In this document: positions 42,018 to 50,845 of the stretch, one piece after another
Numbering within the stretch: position 1 is the stretch's first letter
How the letters are laid out: every line of letters starts with the position of its first letter
DNA from: Telluria aromaticivorans
Lineage (GTDB): Bacteria > Pseudomonadota > Gammaproteobacteria > Burkholderiales > Burkholderiaceae_D
Reading direction: 5' to 3'
DNA length: 64,000 nucleotides
NCBI RefSeq assembly: GCF_013003915.1
Contig: NZ_JABAIV010000004.1
Span: 248,001 to 312,000 of the forward strand
Made by a program: the position numbers and the translations under genes
The notes under the pieces: model-generated
Databases searched by the model: none
What the model saw: the letters and a program-made list of their open reading frames with translations, nothing else
Told to the model about the DNA's origin: nothing

Positions 42018-42083
42018 TATCAGCTTGATACGAACCGGCGGGCCGGCCATATCAAGCTGACATCAAGCTGATATCAAGCTGTC
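42018..42083. repeat. three 11-bp direct repeats plus an inverted copy
   Basis: ATCAAGCTGA/T units start at 42051, 42062 and 42073 with an exact 11-bp period. An inverted copy TATCAGCTTGATA lies at 42018-42030, separated by a G+C palindrome (CCGGCGGGCCGG). The block sits between the oxidoreductase stop and the S41 start. It could form a hairpin (TATCAGCTTGATA with TATCAAGCTGA) or be a protein-binding array on one helix face. Confidence 0.85.
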
Positions 42084-42095
42084 ATCGAACGACGA

Positions 42096-45000
42096 TCAGG
42101 CGGCGCGCGGTGCGGCGCCAAGCGGAGCGTGGAAGGCGGCCAGCAGCGCCGCTTCCTTCTGCTTGGCCGTCACCAGGTGGCGCTCCTTCACGTGGCCGTA
42201 GCCGCGGATGTCTTCCGGGATGCTGGCAATCGCCACCGCCTGCGCCAGGTTTTCAGGCGTGAGATTCGGCAGCAGCGCTTCGACCGTCTTGCGGTATTCA
42301 CCGATCAGCGCACGCTCGGTGCGGCGCTCGGCGGTATAGCCGAAGATGTCGAACGGCGTACCGCGCAGGCCCTTGAGCTTGGCCAGTACACCGAAGGCGC
42401 CCATCATCCACGAACCGAATTCCTGCTTGATCGCGCGGCCTTCCTTGTCATGCCTGGCCAGCAGCGGCGGCGCCAGGTGGTACTTGATCTTGATGTCGCC
42501 TTCGAACATGTTGGCGATCTTTTCCTTGAAGGCCGGATCGGTATGCAGGCGGGCGACTTCGTACTCGTCCTTGTAGGCCATCAGCTTGTAGAAATAGCGC
42601 GCCACGGCTTCGGCCATGCGGGTGCCTTTGCCCAACTTCGCTTCTTCGGCGCGCACCTGGTCCACGAAGGCCTTGTACTGGGCGGCGTAGGCGGCGTTCT
42701 GGTAAGCGGTCAGCAGTTCGACACGGCGGGCAATCACGTCATCCAGGCTCTGTGTGCGCTTGAACTCGATGACCTGGGCCGGGGTGGTCAGCTTCTTGAC
42801 CGAGGCCAGGTCGTGCGCCGCGGTGCGGCCCCAGTTGAAGGCAGCCTTATTGAACGGCACCGACACGCCATTGAGTTCGATCGCCTTCATCAGCGAGGAT
42901 TCGAGCAGCGGCACATGGCCCTTCTGGAAAGCGTAACCCAGCATGAACATGTTGGTCGCGATCGAGTCGCCCATCAGGGCGGTGGCGATCTGGCCGGCGT
43001 CGACGAAGTCCACGTTCGATGCGCCGCAGGCCTGCAGGATGGCGCCGCGCGAGCCTTCGCCCGGGAACTGCCAGTCCGGGTTCTTCACGAAGGCGGCGGT
43101 GGTGGCGCCGGTCGAATTGACGGCAGCCCAGGTACGGCCTTCGCCCATGCGGCTCAGGGCATCGCGGCTGGCGGCGACGATCTGGTCGCAGCCGATCACG
43201 AGATCGGCGCTGCCGGTGCCGACGCGGGTCGAGTGCAGGTCCGACTGTTTTTCGGCCAGGCGCACGTGCGACATCACCGGGCCGCCCTTCTGGGCCAGGC
43301 CGGATTGGTCGAGCACGATCGCGCCCTTGCCTTCGACGTGGGCCGCCACGGCCAGGATCTGGCCGACGGTGACCACGCCGGTGCCGCCGACGCCGGCGAC
43401 CAGGATGCCGAACGGCGCGGCGATCTGCGGGACGATTGGCTCAGGCAACACGGGCGGAGTGGCCTCGGAAGTCGCAGCCTTCTTCGGCTTCTTCAGGCCA
43501 CCGCCTTCGACGGTCACAAAGCTCGGGCAGAAACCCGACACGCAAGAGAAGTCCTTGTTGCACGAGGACTGGTTGATCTGGCGCTTGCGGCCCAATTCCG
43601 TTTCCAGCGGTTCGACCGACAGGCAGTTCGACTGCACCGAGCAATCGCCGCAGCCTTCGCAGACCGCCTCGTTGATCACGGCGCGCTTGGCCGGGTCGGG
43701 GAACTCGCCTTTTTTCCGGCGGCGGCGCTTTTCCGACGCACAGGTCTGGTCGTAGATGACGGCGGTAACGCCCGGCAGTTCGCGCAGTTCGCGCTGCACG
43801 TCCATCAGGTCCGAACGGTGGCGCACGGTGACGCCCGGGGCCCAGGCGTAATCGTCCGGGTATTTTTCAGGTTCGTCGGTGACGACGATGATCGGGCCTA
43901 CGCCTTCGGCGGCGATCTGGCGCGTGATCATGCCCGGATCGAGCGGTCCGTCGACGGTTTGGCCGCCGGTCATCGCGACCGCGTCGTTGTACAGGATCTT
44001 GTAGGTGATGTTCACCTTCGCGGCCACCGCTGCGCGGATCGCCAGGATGCCCGAGTGGAAATAGGTGCCGTCACCGAGGTTCACGAACACGTGTTTTTCA
44101 CTCGTGAACGGCGACTGGCCGATCCAGGTCGTGCCTTCCGCGCCCATGTGGGTGAAGGTGGAGGTTTCGCGGTCCATCCATAGCACCATGTAATGGCAGC
44201 CGATGCCGGCCATGGCGCGCGAGCCTTCCGGCACCTTGGTCGAGCTGTTGTGCGGGCAGCCCGAGCAGAAATAAGGAATGCGGTCGGTTTCCGGATTCGC
44301 CTTGGCCGGGATGTTACGCAGCACCAGTTCCTTGGCTTCGAGGAAGGCGATGCGCTCTTTCACGCGCTGCTCGACCGGATGGCCGGCGCAGTAATGCGAG
44401 ATGCGCGAGGCGATGGCGCGGGCAATTTGCGCCGGGTTCAGCTCGTAGGTGGCCGGCAGCAGCCAGTCGCCGTGGCCCATGCGGTCCTTGTTGCTCCACT
44501 CGCCGGTGTCGTCGAACTTGCCGACCACGCGCGGACGCTGGGCATCCGGCAGGTTGTACAGCGCTTCTTTCAGTGCGTATTCCATCACCTGGCGCTTTTC
44601 TTCGACCACCAGGATCTCGTCCAGGCCGCGCGCGAATTCGTGCACGCCTTCGGATTCGAGCGGCCAGGTCATGCCGACCTTGTACAGGCGCAGGCCGATG
44701 TCGCGGGCCGCCTGCTCGTCGATGCCGAGGTCGGCCAGCGCCTGGCGCGTGTCGACATAGCTCTTGCCGGCGGTGATGATGCCGATCTTGGCCTGCGGGG
44801 CGTCCCAGATGATCTTGTTGAGCTTGTTGGCGCGGGCGTAGGCTAGAGCCGCATACCACTTGAAGTTGCTCATGCGGACTTCCTGGTCCAGCACGGCGTC
44901 TGGCCAGCGGATGTTCAGGCCGCCCTGCGGGACTTCGAAATCGGTCGGTAGCGCAATCTGCACGCGGTCCGGGTCGAGGTCGACCACGGCGCCGGATTCG

Positions 45001-45650
45001 ATGATGTCGGTAACGCATTTCATCGACACCCACAGGCCGGTGTAGCGGCTCATGGCCCAGGCGTGCAGGCCGTAGTCGATGTATTCCTGCACCGACGACG
45101 GATACAGCACCGGGATGCCGCAGTGGGTCAGGATGTGGTCGGACTGGTGCGCGGTGGACGAGGATTTCGCCGCATGGTCGTCGCCAGCCAGCACCAGCAC
45201 GCCGCCGTTCTTGGCCGAACCTGCGTTATTGCCGTGTTTAAACACGTCGCCGCAACGGTCCACGCCCGGGCCCTTGCCGTACCACATGGCAAACACGCCG
45301 TCGTACAGCGCGTCCTTGTAGAGGTTGGTCTGCTGGGTGCCCCAGACGGCGGTCGCCGCCAGGTCTTCGTTCATGCCCGGGTGGAATTTGACGTGGTGGG
45401 CGTCGAGGTGCTTCTTCGCCTTCATCGCGGTCTGGTCGACGGCGGTGACCGGCGAGCCGCGGTAGCCGGTGATGTAGCCGGCGGTGTTCAGGCCAGCTTT
45501 CAGGTCGCGCTCGCGCTGCAGCATCGGCAGGCGGATCAGGGCCTGGGTGCCGGTCATGAAGGCACGGCCGCGCTCGAGCGTCCACTTGTCGTCCAGGGTG
45601 ATGTCGTGCTGCGGCTGCGCAAAATTGGCGCGGTCGAGGGGTGCGTTCAT
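42096..45650 (-). CDS. indolepyruvate:ferredoxin oxidoreductase, fused large and small subunits
   Basis: 1184 residues. An N-terminal half with pyrimidine-binding and thiamine-diphosphate domains (GYRGSPVTAVDQT, GDGTYFHSGILAIRAAV) joins a cysteine-rich [4Fe-4S] region (CEGCGDCSVQSNC). The C-terminal gamma-type domain follows (AGVGGTGVVTVGQILAVAAH). This fused form is common in aerobic proteobacteria, where it degrades aryl-pyruvates such as indolepyruvate and hydroxyphenylpyruvate, reducing ferredoxin. A divergent Lrp-type gene at 45863 is the likely regulator. Start ATG 45650 has GGAG upstream. Confidence 0.94.
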   Translation of the reverse strand: MNAPLDRANFAQPQHDITLDDKWTLERGRAFMTGTQALIRLPMLQRERDLKAGLNTAGYITGYRGSPVTAVDQTAMKAKKHLDAHHVKFHPGMNEDLAATAVWGTQQTNLYKDALYDGVFAMWYGKGPGVDRCGDVFKHGNNAGSAKNGGVLVLAGDDHAAKSSSTAHQSDHILTHCGIPVLYPSSVQEYIDYGLHAWAMSRYTGLWVSMKCVTDIIESGAVVDLDPDRVQIALPTDFEVPQGGLNIRWPDAVLDQEVRMSNFKWYAALAYARANKLNKIIWDAPQAKIGIITAGKSYVDTRQALADLGIDEQAARDIGLRLYKVGMTWPLESEGVHEFARGLDEILVVEEKRQVMEYALKEALYNLPDAQRPRVVGKFDDTGEWSNKDRMGHGDWLLPATYELNPAQIARAIASRISHYCAGHPVEQRVKERIAFLEAKELVLRNIPAKANPETDRIPYFCSGCPHNSSTKVPEGSRAMAGIGCHYMVLWMDRETSTFTHMGAEGTTWIGQSPFTSEKHVFVNLGDGTYFHSGILAIRAAVAAKVNITYKILYNDAVAMTGGQTVDGPLDPGMITRQIAAEGVGPIIVVTDEPEKYPDDYAWAPGVTVRHRSDLMDVQRELRELPGVTAVIYDQTCASEKRRRRKKGEFPDPAKRAVINEAVCEGCGDCSVQSNCLSVEPLETELGRKRQINQSSCNKDFSCVSGFCPSFVTVEGGGLKKPKKAATSEATPPVLPEPIVPQIAAPFGILVAGVGGTGVVTVGQILAVAAHVEGKGAIVLDQSGLAQKGGPVMSHVRLAEKQSDLHSTRVGTGSADLVIGCDQIVAASRDALSRMGEGRTWAAVNSTGATTAAFVKNPDWQFPGEGSRGAILQACGASNVDFVDAGQIATALMGDSIATNMFMLGYAFQKGHVPLLESSLMKAIELNGVSVPFNKAAFNWGRTAAHDLASVKKLTTPAQVIEFKRTQSLDDVIARRVELLTAYQNAAYAAQYKAFVDQVRAEEAKLGKGTRMAEAVARYFYKLMAYKDEYEVARLHTDPAFKEKIANMFEGDIKIKYHLAPPLLARHDKEGRAIKQEFGSWMMGAFGVLAKLKGLRGTPFDIFGYTAERRTERALIGEYRKTVEALLPNLTPENLAQAVAIASIPEDIRGYGHVKERHLVTAKQKEAALLAAFHAPLGAAPRAA

Positions 45651-45862
45651 GCGGTGTCTCCGTATTTTTTCGCTAGGGGCTTCAGGACGCGGGCCGAGGA
45701 CTCTTGGTGGTCGTCATGGCACGCGCGGCTGGGCTGGGCCAGCCTCCTCCCGTATGGCGCACAGTATAGTCCTGCCCTTCCGGCATTAAATTCCAAACAA
45801 TTCACCCCGCCAGATGATTTGCGCAATAAAATTGCCGGGTTCGCGAATTCACCGAGGAAATC

Positions 45863-46378
45863 ATGTCAAAAATCGAGCTCGACAAGACCGACCGCAAAAT
45901 CCTGGCGGTCCTGCAGTCGGACGGACGGCTGTCCAACCAGGACGTGGCCGAGCGCGTCAACCTGTCGCCCTCGCCCTGCCTGCGCCGCATCAAGCGCCTG
46001 GAAGAGGCTGGCGTGATCCGCCAGTACGTGGCGCTGGTCGACCCGGACAAGATCGGCCTCGGCCTGCTGGCCTATGTGAACGTGCGGCTGGAAAAGCACA
46101 GCGAAGTGGCGGGTGGCGCGCGCGGCACGCCGGGCCTGCCGGCGACCTCGCCACGCAACGATTTCGCGGTGTCGGTGGGCACCTGGCCGGAAGTGGTGGC
46201 CTGCTATGCGATGACCGGGGAGATGGACTTCCTGCTGCGGGTGCACGTCGAAGACATGGACCACTTCTCGCGCTTCATGATGGGGACGCTGCTCAAGCAT
46301 CCGGCGGTGCTGGATGTGAAGTCGAGCTTTGCCTTGCAGAGGATTAAGGAGACCACGGCGCTGCCAGTCGTCGGATGA
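45863..46378 (+). CDS. Lrp/AsnC-family transcriptional regulator
   Basis: 171 residues from ATG 45863 with GAGGAAA upstream. The N-terminal helix-turn-helix (about 5-60, KTDRKILAVLQSDGRLSNQDVAERV) is followed by the RAM ligand domain with the amino-acid pocket stretch VSVGTWPEVVACYAMTGEMDFLL. Divergent from the oxidoreductase at 42096 with a 212-bp gap, so it probably controls that gene in response to an aromatic amino acid or keto acid. Its ligand is inferred only. Confidence 0.94.
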   Translation: MSKIELDKTDRKILAVLQSDGRLSNQDVAERVNLSPSPCLRRIKRLEEAGVIRQYVALVDPDKIGLGLLAYVNVRLEKHSEVAGGARGTPGLPATSPRNDFAVSVGTWPEVVACYAMTGEMDFLLRVHVEDMDHFSRFMMGTLLKHPAVLDVKSSFALQRIKETTALPVVG

Positions 46379-46381
46379 TGT

Positions 46382-46491
46382 CGTAGGGTGGGCGGGTCTC
46401 CCGCCCGCGCGTTCAAATCACGGTGATTCTGCCTGCGCGGCTCCTCAAATCCCAACTATCACCGCGTGGGCGGCGAAGCCGCCCACGCTAC
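46382..46491. repeat. REPIN-like palindromic element, copy 4
   Basis: CGTAGGGTGGGC at 46382; the right end is GCCCACGCTAC, with G for C at one position. Contains GGGCGGG/CCCGCCC, the conserved GCGTTCA after the left arm and CTATCACCGCGTGGGC before the right arm. Starts 4 bp after the Lrp gene stop. Confidence 0.87.
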
Positions 46492-47132
46492 TTGGAAAAC
46501 CACTTCGCCGCCGCCCTCGCATTGGCCTTGAAGTTGTAATCAATCACCGCCCACTGCTCTTCCAGCGCCTCGGCCATCACGCTGCCAGGGCTGGGCGGCG
46601 GGATCTGCAAATAGGCATCGGCCTCGCCGAACTCGCGCTTGATCTGCATGCCCGCCTTGCGGGCGATATGCATCATGGTCTGGTTCGAGGACAGGCATTG
46701 CATGTACAGGGTGTCCACGTCCGAGTTGCGGCAGTGGATCGCGGCGCGGTCGAACAGGCGCGAGCCGACGCCCTTGCCCCTGGCCGATGCCGACACCGAT
46801 ACCCCGAGCTCGGCCACGCGTTCCTTGGTGGTCGGCTTGCCGTCGTCGGCTTTCGCGAAGGCCAGGTGGCCGACGCCGACCAGCTGGAAGACGCGGTTCA
46901 CCACGCCGAACACGATGTCGCGCTTGAAGTCGAGCTTGGCCACATAGGCGGCGATGGCGTCGTCCGGAATCATGCTGCCGAAGCGCAGCAGGCGGTCGTT
47001 CGGGTTGAGCGCGAGGAAATGGCGCAGGATGCGGCGGCGGTCGCGCTCGCTTAGTTCCTTGACGAGCACGGTTGGCCGGCCGGGCTGGCCCTTGAGGCCG
47101 CGCAGCCAGCGACCCAACGGAGTGTCCAGCAT
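46488..47132 (-). CDS. GNAT-family N-acetyltransferase
   Basis: 214 residues from ATG 47132 with AGGA upstream; the in-frame extension to 47228 would overlap the next gene's end and is rejected. The acetyl-CoA motif A is VSVSASARGKGVGSRLF, followed by the typical beta5-alpha4 region (MQCLSSNQTMMHIARKAGM). The N-terminal stretch is basic and the C-terminus carries a short Lys/Ala tail. Substrate unknown; the repeat copy 4 overlaps its last codons. Confidence 0.86.
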   Translation of the reverse strand: MLDTPLGRWLRGLKGQPGRPTVLVKELSERDRRRILRHFLALNPNDRLLRFGSMIPDDAIAAYVAKLDFKRDIVFGVVNRVFQLVGVGHLAFAKADDGKPTTKERVAELGVSVSASARGKGVGSRLFDRAAIHCRNSDVDTLYMQCLSSNQTMMHIARKAGMQIKREFGEADAYLQIPPPSPGSVMAEALEEQWAVIDYNFKANARAAAKWFSK

Positions 47133-47209
47133 GGTGAGTCCTTTTTTTGTGCAGTGCAACAATACCGCGATTGTAGCGGATTCTCTAGCTGCACGCCGAA
47201 CCCGGCCTT

Positions 47210-48742
47210 CTAGCCGGGCGTCCTCCACTGTGCCGACGGGCTGACGAGGAACACGCCCTTGCCCGAGGCCTTGGCCTCGTACATGGCTTTGTCGGCTTCG
47301 GCCAGCAGCGCCGCCGAGCCGCGCGCGGCGCCGGCATGGCCGCGGGCGCTGGAAATGCCGATACTGGCCGAGATCGTTACCGGATGCCCATCGGCCTCGG
47401 TCACCGAGCGGATCTGGTCGAGCGCCAGCTGGGCCACGCGCAGCGCGCCTTCGCGCGAGGTGACTTCTTCGAGCATGATGACGAATTCGTCGCCGCCGAG
47501 CCGCGCCAGCGCATCCTCGGCGCGCAGCTTCGCCTCGACGCGGCGCGCCACCATCTGCAGCACCAGGTCGCCGGTGGCATGGCCCCAGGTGTCGTTGACC
47601 GCCTTGAAGCCGTCGAGGTCGATGAACATGATGACCACCACCGAATCGCGCCGGTTGGCGCGCGCCAGCGCCCTCTCCAGCAGGCGGGTCAGCTGGCGGT
47701 AGTTGATCAGGCCGGTCAGGCTGTCGTGCTGGGCCAGGCGTTCGAGCTGCTTCGACTGCGACTCGAGTTCGGCGGTACGTTCGGCCACGCGGTGCTCGAG
47801 GTTCTCGTTGGCGGCCTGCAGCCGGTGGTTGACCTCGCCGATGATGCGGTAGCTGCGCCGCAGCCGCACCGCCGCATACACCAGCAGCACCAGCAGCAGG
47901 CTCGAATACACGAACAGGAAGCTGCGGTAGCGCTCGCGTTCGAGCAGCACGGTGTCGAACGAGCGGTCGAACTCGCGTCCCAGGCGGTCGAGCGCGGCGC
48001 CGGTGGCGGTGGCGGCGATCTGCGCTTCCAGCCGGTTTTCCAGCGGCCGCTTCTCCAGGATGGTGCGCGCGGCCTTGATCAGGGCACCCATCTTCTCGAC
48101 CACTGCCGGCGAGAACGCGATCTGCTGGGCCGCGATGTCGCCCAGGATCTCCTCGATGCGCGCCGCCAGCACCGGCGACGAGGCGCCGTTATAGCGCAGG
48201 ATCTCGGTCAGCAGGGCATTGAGCGAGGCGTCGAGCCGCACCACGATCTGGGCCGGCACCAGCGCGCCTTCGATGCCGCCCAGTTCGGTCTTGAGGTCGG
48301 CCACGGCCGGCGGCAGGAACAGCAGGGCCTCGCGCAGCGGCGGGTTGTGGCGGGCGAACTGGCCGGCCAGCAGTTCCTTGCGCTGTATCGCGTCGCGCAG
48401 CTGGATATAGGCGGCGTCGAGCGTGGGACTGGACGCCTCCGGCACCGCTTCGCCGAGGCGCGTGACCAGGTCGCGCATGCGCGGCAGCCCGGTCGTCAGC
48501 TGCGGGGCTGCCGGGGCGCGGCCGATGTGGGCGCGCAGGATGTTGGCATCCCATTCGGCGTCGAGCTTTTCCAGCTCGCGCAGGTTGAGCATGACGTGGT
48601 TGCGGATTTCGGGATCGGCCGTTTCGGACCGGACATACAGGAAGGCGAGCACCAAGGCGAGCACCAGTACCACCAGGCCGCCGACTTGCAGGCGGCGGCG
48701 CAGGCTCAAGCTCGCTACGCGCTGCGCCAGCACGGCTACCAT
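47210..48742 (-). CDS. membrane diguanylate cyclase with large periplasmic sensor
   Basis: 510 residues from ATG 48742 with GGAG upstream. TM1 near 17-37, a mostly helical periplasmic region of about 230 residues (possibly DAHL-type), TM2 near 278-298, a coiled-coil linker, and a C-terminal GGDEF domain with the intact active-site LGGDEFVI near residue 415. It should make cyclic di-GMP in response to an external signal. Whether it has an RxxD inhibitory site was not resolved with certainty. Starts the leftward group that ends at the GNAT gene. Confidence 0.95.
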   Translation of the reverse strand: MVAVLAQRVASLSLRRRLQVGGLVVLVLALVLAFLYVRSETADPEIRNHVMLNLRELEKLDAEWDANILRAHIGRAPAAPQLTTGLPRMRDLVTRLGEAVPEASSPTLDAAYIQLRDAIQRKELLAGQFARHNPPLREALLFLPPAVADLKTELGGIEGALVPAQIVVRLDASLNALLTEILRYNGASSPVLAARIEEILGDIAAQQIAFSPAVVEKMGALIKAARTILEKRPLENRLEAQIAATATGAALDRLGREFDRSFDTVLLERERYRSFLFVYSSLLLVLLVYAAVRLRRSYRIIGEVNHRLQAANENLEHRVAERTAELESQSKQLERLAQHDSLTGLINYRQLTRLLERALARANRRDSVVVIMFIDLDGFKAVNDTWGHATGDLVLQMVARRVEAKLRAEDALARLGGDEFVIMLEEVTSREGALRVAQLALDQIRSVTEADGHPVTISASIGISSARGHAGAARGSAALLAEADKAMYEAKASGKGVFLVSPSAQWRTPG

Positions 48743-48841
48743 TTCTCCTCCGTTACTTCAGGTGTTATGCCCAGAGGATAACGCATGCTTGCGGATCAGT
48801 CGCGCACCCCAGTCGAGCGATCCCGTTGTGATCAGTCATGC

Positions 48842-50086
48842 TCAGTCGCGCAGGTCGCGCAGGGCCGCCTTGACCGCCGACACCCGGGCCGCGTGCACCG
48901 CCTCGGGAATCTTCGCGCGGTCTTCAGCAAAGCGCGCCGCGACCTCGCCCGCATTCACGGCGCGCGCCGCGCCCAGGGCCTGCAGCAGGTGCGACCGCTG
49001 CGGATAGTCGCGGTGGCGCAGCGGGTGATCGGCGTGGCCGCGGCCGCGCGCATCGCACTCGGCGGCCAGCAGCATCTGGGCGAAGCGCTCCGGCTTGCGG
49101 AAGGCGTCGCAGCGCTCGAACAGGGTCACGATAGTGTTGGCGCGCAGTTCCACCGCGCGGCTGACGTTGCCGTGCTCGCGCGCCGTCATCAGGGCCAGGT
49201 CGCGGCATTCATTGGGCACCTTCAGGCGCTTGCACACTTCGGCCAGCAGCTTCACGCCCTCGCCTTCGTGGCCGTGGTGGGATGGCCATTGGCTTGGGGG
49301 CGTGAGGCCCTTGCCGAGGTCGTGCATCAAGGCCGCGAAGCGTACTTCGAGCGGGCAGCCCTGGGCAGCCGCATAGTCGATCACCAGCATGACGTGCACG
49401 CCGGTGTCGACTTCCGGATGGGGCGCCGGGGGTTGCGGCACGCCCCACAGGACATCGAGTTCGGGCAGGATGCGGCCCAATGCCCCGCAATCGCGCAGCA
49501 CGTCGAACATGCGCGAAGGCCGTTCTTCCATCAGGCCGCGCGCCAGCTCCTGCCAGACCCGCTCCGCCACCAGGGCGTCGACCTCCCCCGCCTCGACCAT
49601 GCTGCGCATCAGCGCATTGGTGGAATCGTGCACCGCAAAATCGGGGAAGCGCGCGGCGAAGCGCGCCAGGCGCAGGATGCGCACCGGGTCTTCGGCAAAA
49701 GCCGCCGACACGTGGCGGAAAATGCGAGCCTGCAGGTCGGCCTGCCCGTTGTGCGGATCGACGATGCTGCCATCGTCGGCGCGCGCCATCGCATTGATGG
49801 TGAGGTCGCGCCGCACCAGGTCTTCTTCCAGCGTGACCTCGGGCGCCGTGTGGAACACGAAGCCGTGGTAGCCGGGCGCGGTCTTGCGCTCGGTGCGGGC
49901 CAGCGCGTATTCCTCGTGCGTTTGCGGGTGCAGGAAGACCGGGAAATCCTTGCCGACCGGGCGGAAGCCCTGCGCCACCATCTGTTCCGGCGTGGCGCCG
50001 ACCACCACGTGGTCACGGTCGGTGACGGGGCGCCCGAGCAGCTCGTCGCGCACGGCGCCGCCTACGACATAACTACGCAACTTCAC
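48842..50086 (-). CDS. cca: tRNA nucleotidyltransferase (CCA-adding enzyme), multifunctional type
   Basis: 414 residues from GTG 50086, matching E. coli Cca (412). The GTG overlaps the gst stop (GTGA). N-terminal nucleotidyltransferase core VVGGAVRDELLG and the DHVVVGATP segment with catalytic Asp-rich pair, RRDLTINAMA and RFAARF. The C-terminal HD domain has HDLGKG, giving the 2',3'-cyclic phosphodiesterase/phosphatase activities of this branch. Adds or repairs the 3'-CCA of tRNAs. Last gene of a four-gene operon. Confidence 0.97.
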   Translation of the reverse strand: MKLRSYVVGGAVRDELLGRPVTDRDHVVVGATPEQMVAQGFRPVGKDFPVFLHPQTHEEYALARTERKTAPGYHGFVFHTAPEVTLEEDLVRRDLTINAMARADDGSIVDPHNGQADLQARIFRHVSAAFAEDPVRILRLARFAARFPDFAVHDSTNALMRSMVEAGEVDALVAERVWQELARGLMEERPSRMFDVLRDCGALGRILPELDVLWGVPQPPAPHPEVDTGVHVMLVIDYAAAQGCPLEVRFAALMHDLGKGLTPPSQWPSHHGHEGEGVKLLAEVCKRLKVPNECRDLALMTAREHGNVSRAVELRANTIVTLFERCDAFRKPERFAQMLLAAECDARGRGHADHPLRHRDYPQRSHLLQALGAARAVNAGEVAARFAEDRAKIPEAVHAARVSAVKAALRDLRD

Positions 50087-50802
50087 TCCTGCGGCAGGTC
50101 GAGGTCGTGCTGCGGGGTCGCATCGCTTTCCCTCATCGCCTCGTCGACCCAGCGCGCCACCGCCGGATGGGCCAGCACGCGCTCGCAATAGGCCTGCAGC
50201 GCCGGCGCCAGCGCCACGCCGTAGGTTTTGAAGCGGCAGACCACCGGTGCGTAGAAGGCGTCGGCGATCGAGAACTCGCCGAACAGGAAGCGGTGGTGGC
50301 CGAAGCGCGACAGGCAGTCTTCCCAGATCTCGCAGATGCGGCCGATGTCGGCCTGGGCGCCCGGCGTGCGGCCGCGGCCAGGCAGGCGCGCCTGGATGTT
50401 CATCGACATGGCGTTGCGCAACTCGCCAAAGCCCGAATGCATCTCGGCCACGATCGAGCGCGCCATCGCGCGTGCGGCGACGTCCTGCGGCCACATGTGC
50501 TTTTCCTGGAACTGCTCGGCCAGGTATTCGGTGATCGCCAGGCTGTCCCAGATCGTGATCTCGCCCGCCAGCAGCACCGGCACCCGGCCAGCGTGCGAGT
50601 AGCGCGCGATGTTGGCCGAGGTGTCCGGCTTGTCGAGCAAGACACGCACTTCGGTGAACGGGATCCCGAAGGCCACCGCCGCCACCCACGGCCGCATCGA
50701 CCACGACGACACGTTCTTGTTGCCGATGACGAGGGTCAGGCCTGGCTGGCGGGCCTGCTCGAGGGTGGTGGACAGGGTCGGGTCGAGGTCGATGGTCTGC
50801 AT
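50083..50802 (-). CDS. glutathione S-transferase-family protein
   Basis: 239 residues from ATG 50802 with AGGAAA upstream. N-terminal thioredoxin-like domain with the start VIGNKNVSSWSMRPWVAAVAFG and the cis-Pro region GRVPVL, then the helical C-terminal domain ending in the buried FSIADAFYAPVV. Lacks an obvious catalytic Cys; the SSWS region likely holds the catalytic Ser. Substrate unknown. Lies between the NDUFA9-like gene (43 bp upstream) and cca. Confidence 0.93.
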   Translation of the reverse strand: MQTIDLDPTLSTTLEQARQPGLTLVIGNKNVSSWSMRPWVAAVAFGIPFTEVRVLLDKPDTSANIARYSHAGRVPVLLAGEITIWDSLAITEYLAEQFQEKHMWPQDVAARAMARSIVAEMHSGFGELRNAMSMNIQARLPGRGRTPGAQADIGRICEIWEDCLSRFGHHRFLFGEFSIADAFYAPVVCRFKTYGVALAPALQAYCERVLAHPAVARWVDEAMRESDATPQHDLDLPQE

Positions 50803-50845
50803 GGTTTCCTGTGGTCGAAGCGATGTTGAAAGCCGTGCACGGGCA

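Noticed and set aside
42018-42083. CRISPR array
   Set aside because: Repeats are only 11 bp and contiguous, with no unique spacers and no cas genes.
42096-45650. Evidence for an anaerobic lifestyle from the ferredoxin oxidoreductase
   Set aside because: Fused enzymes of this type occur in aerobic proteobacteria and do not indicate anaerobiosis.
50087-50704. An N-terminal extension of cca by 206 residues
   Set aside because: The extension reads the gst gene in another frame and is low-complexity. The family start, at GTG 50086, matches E. coli Cca.
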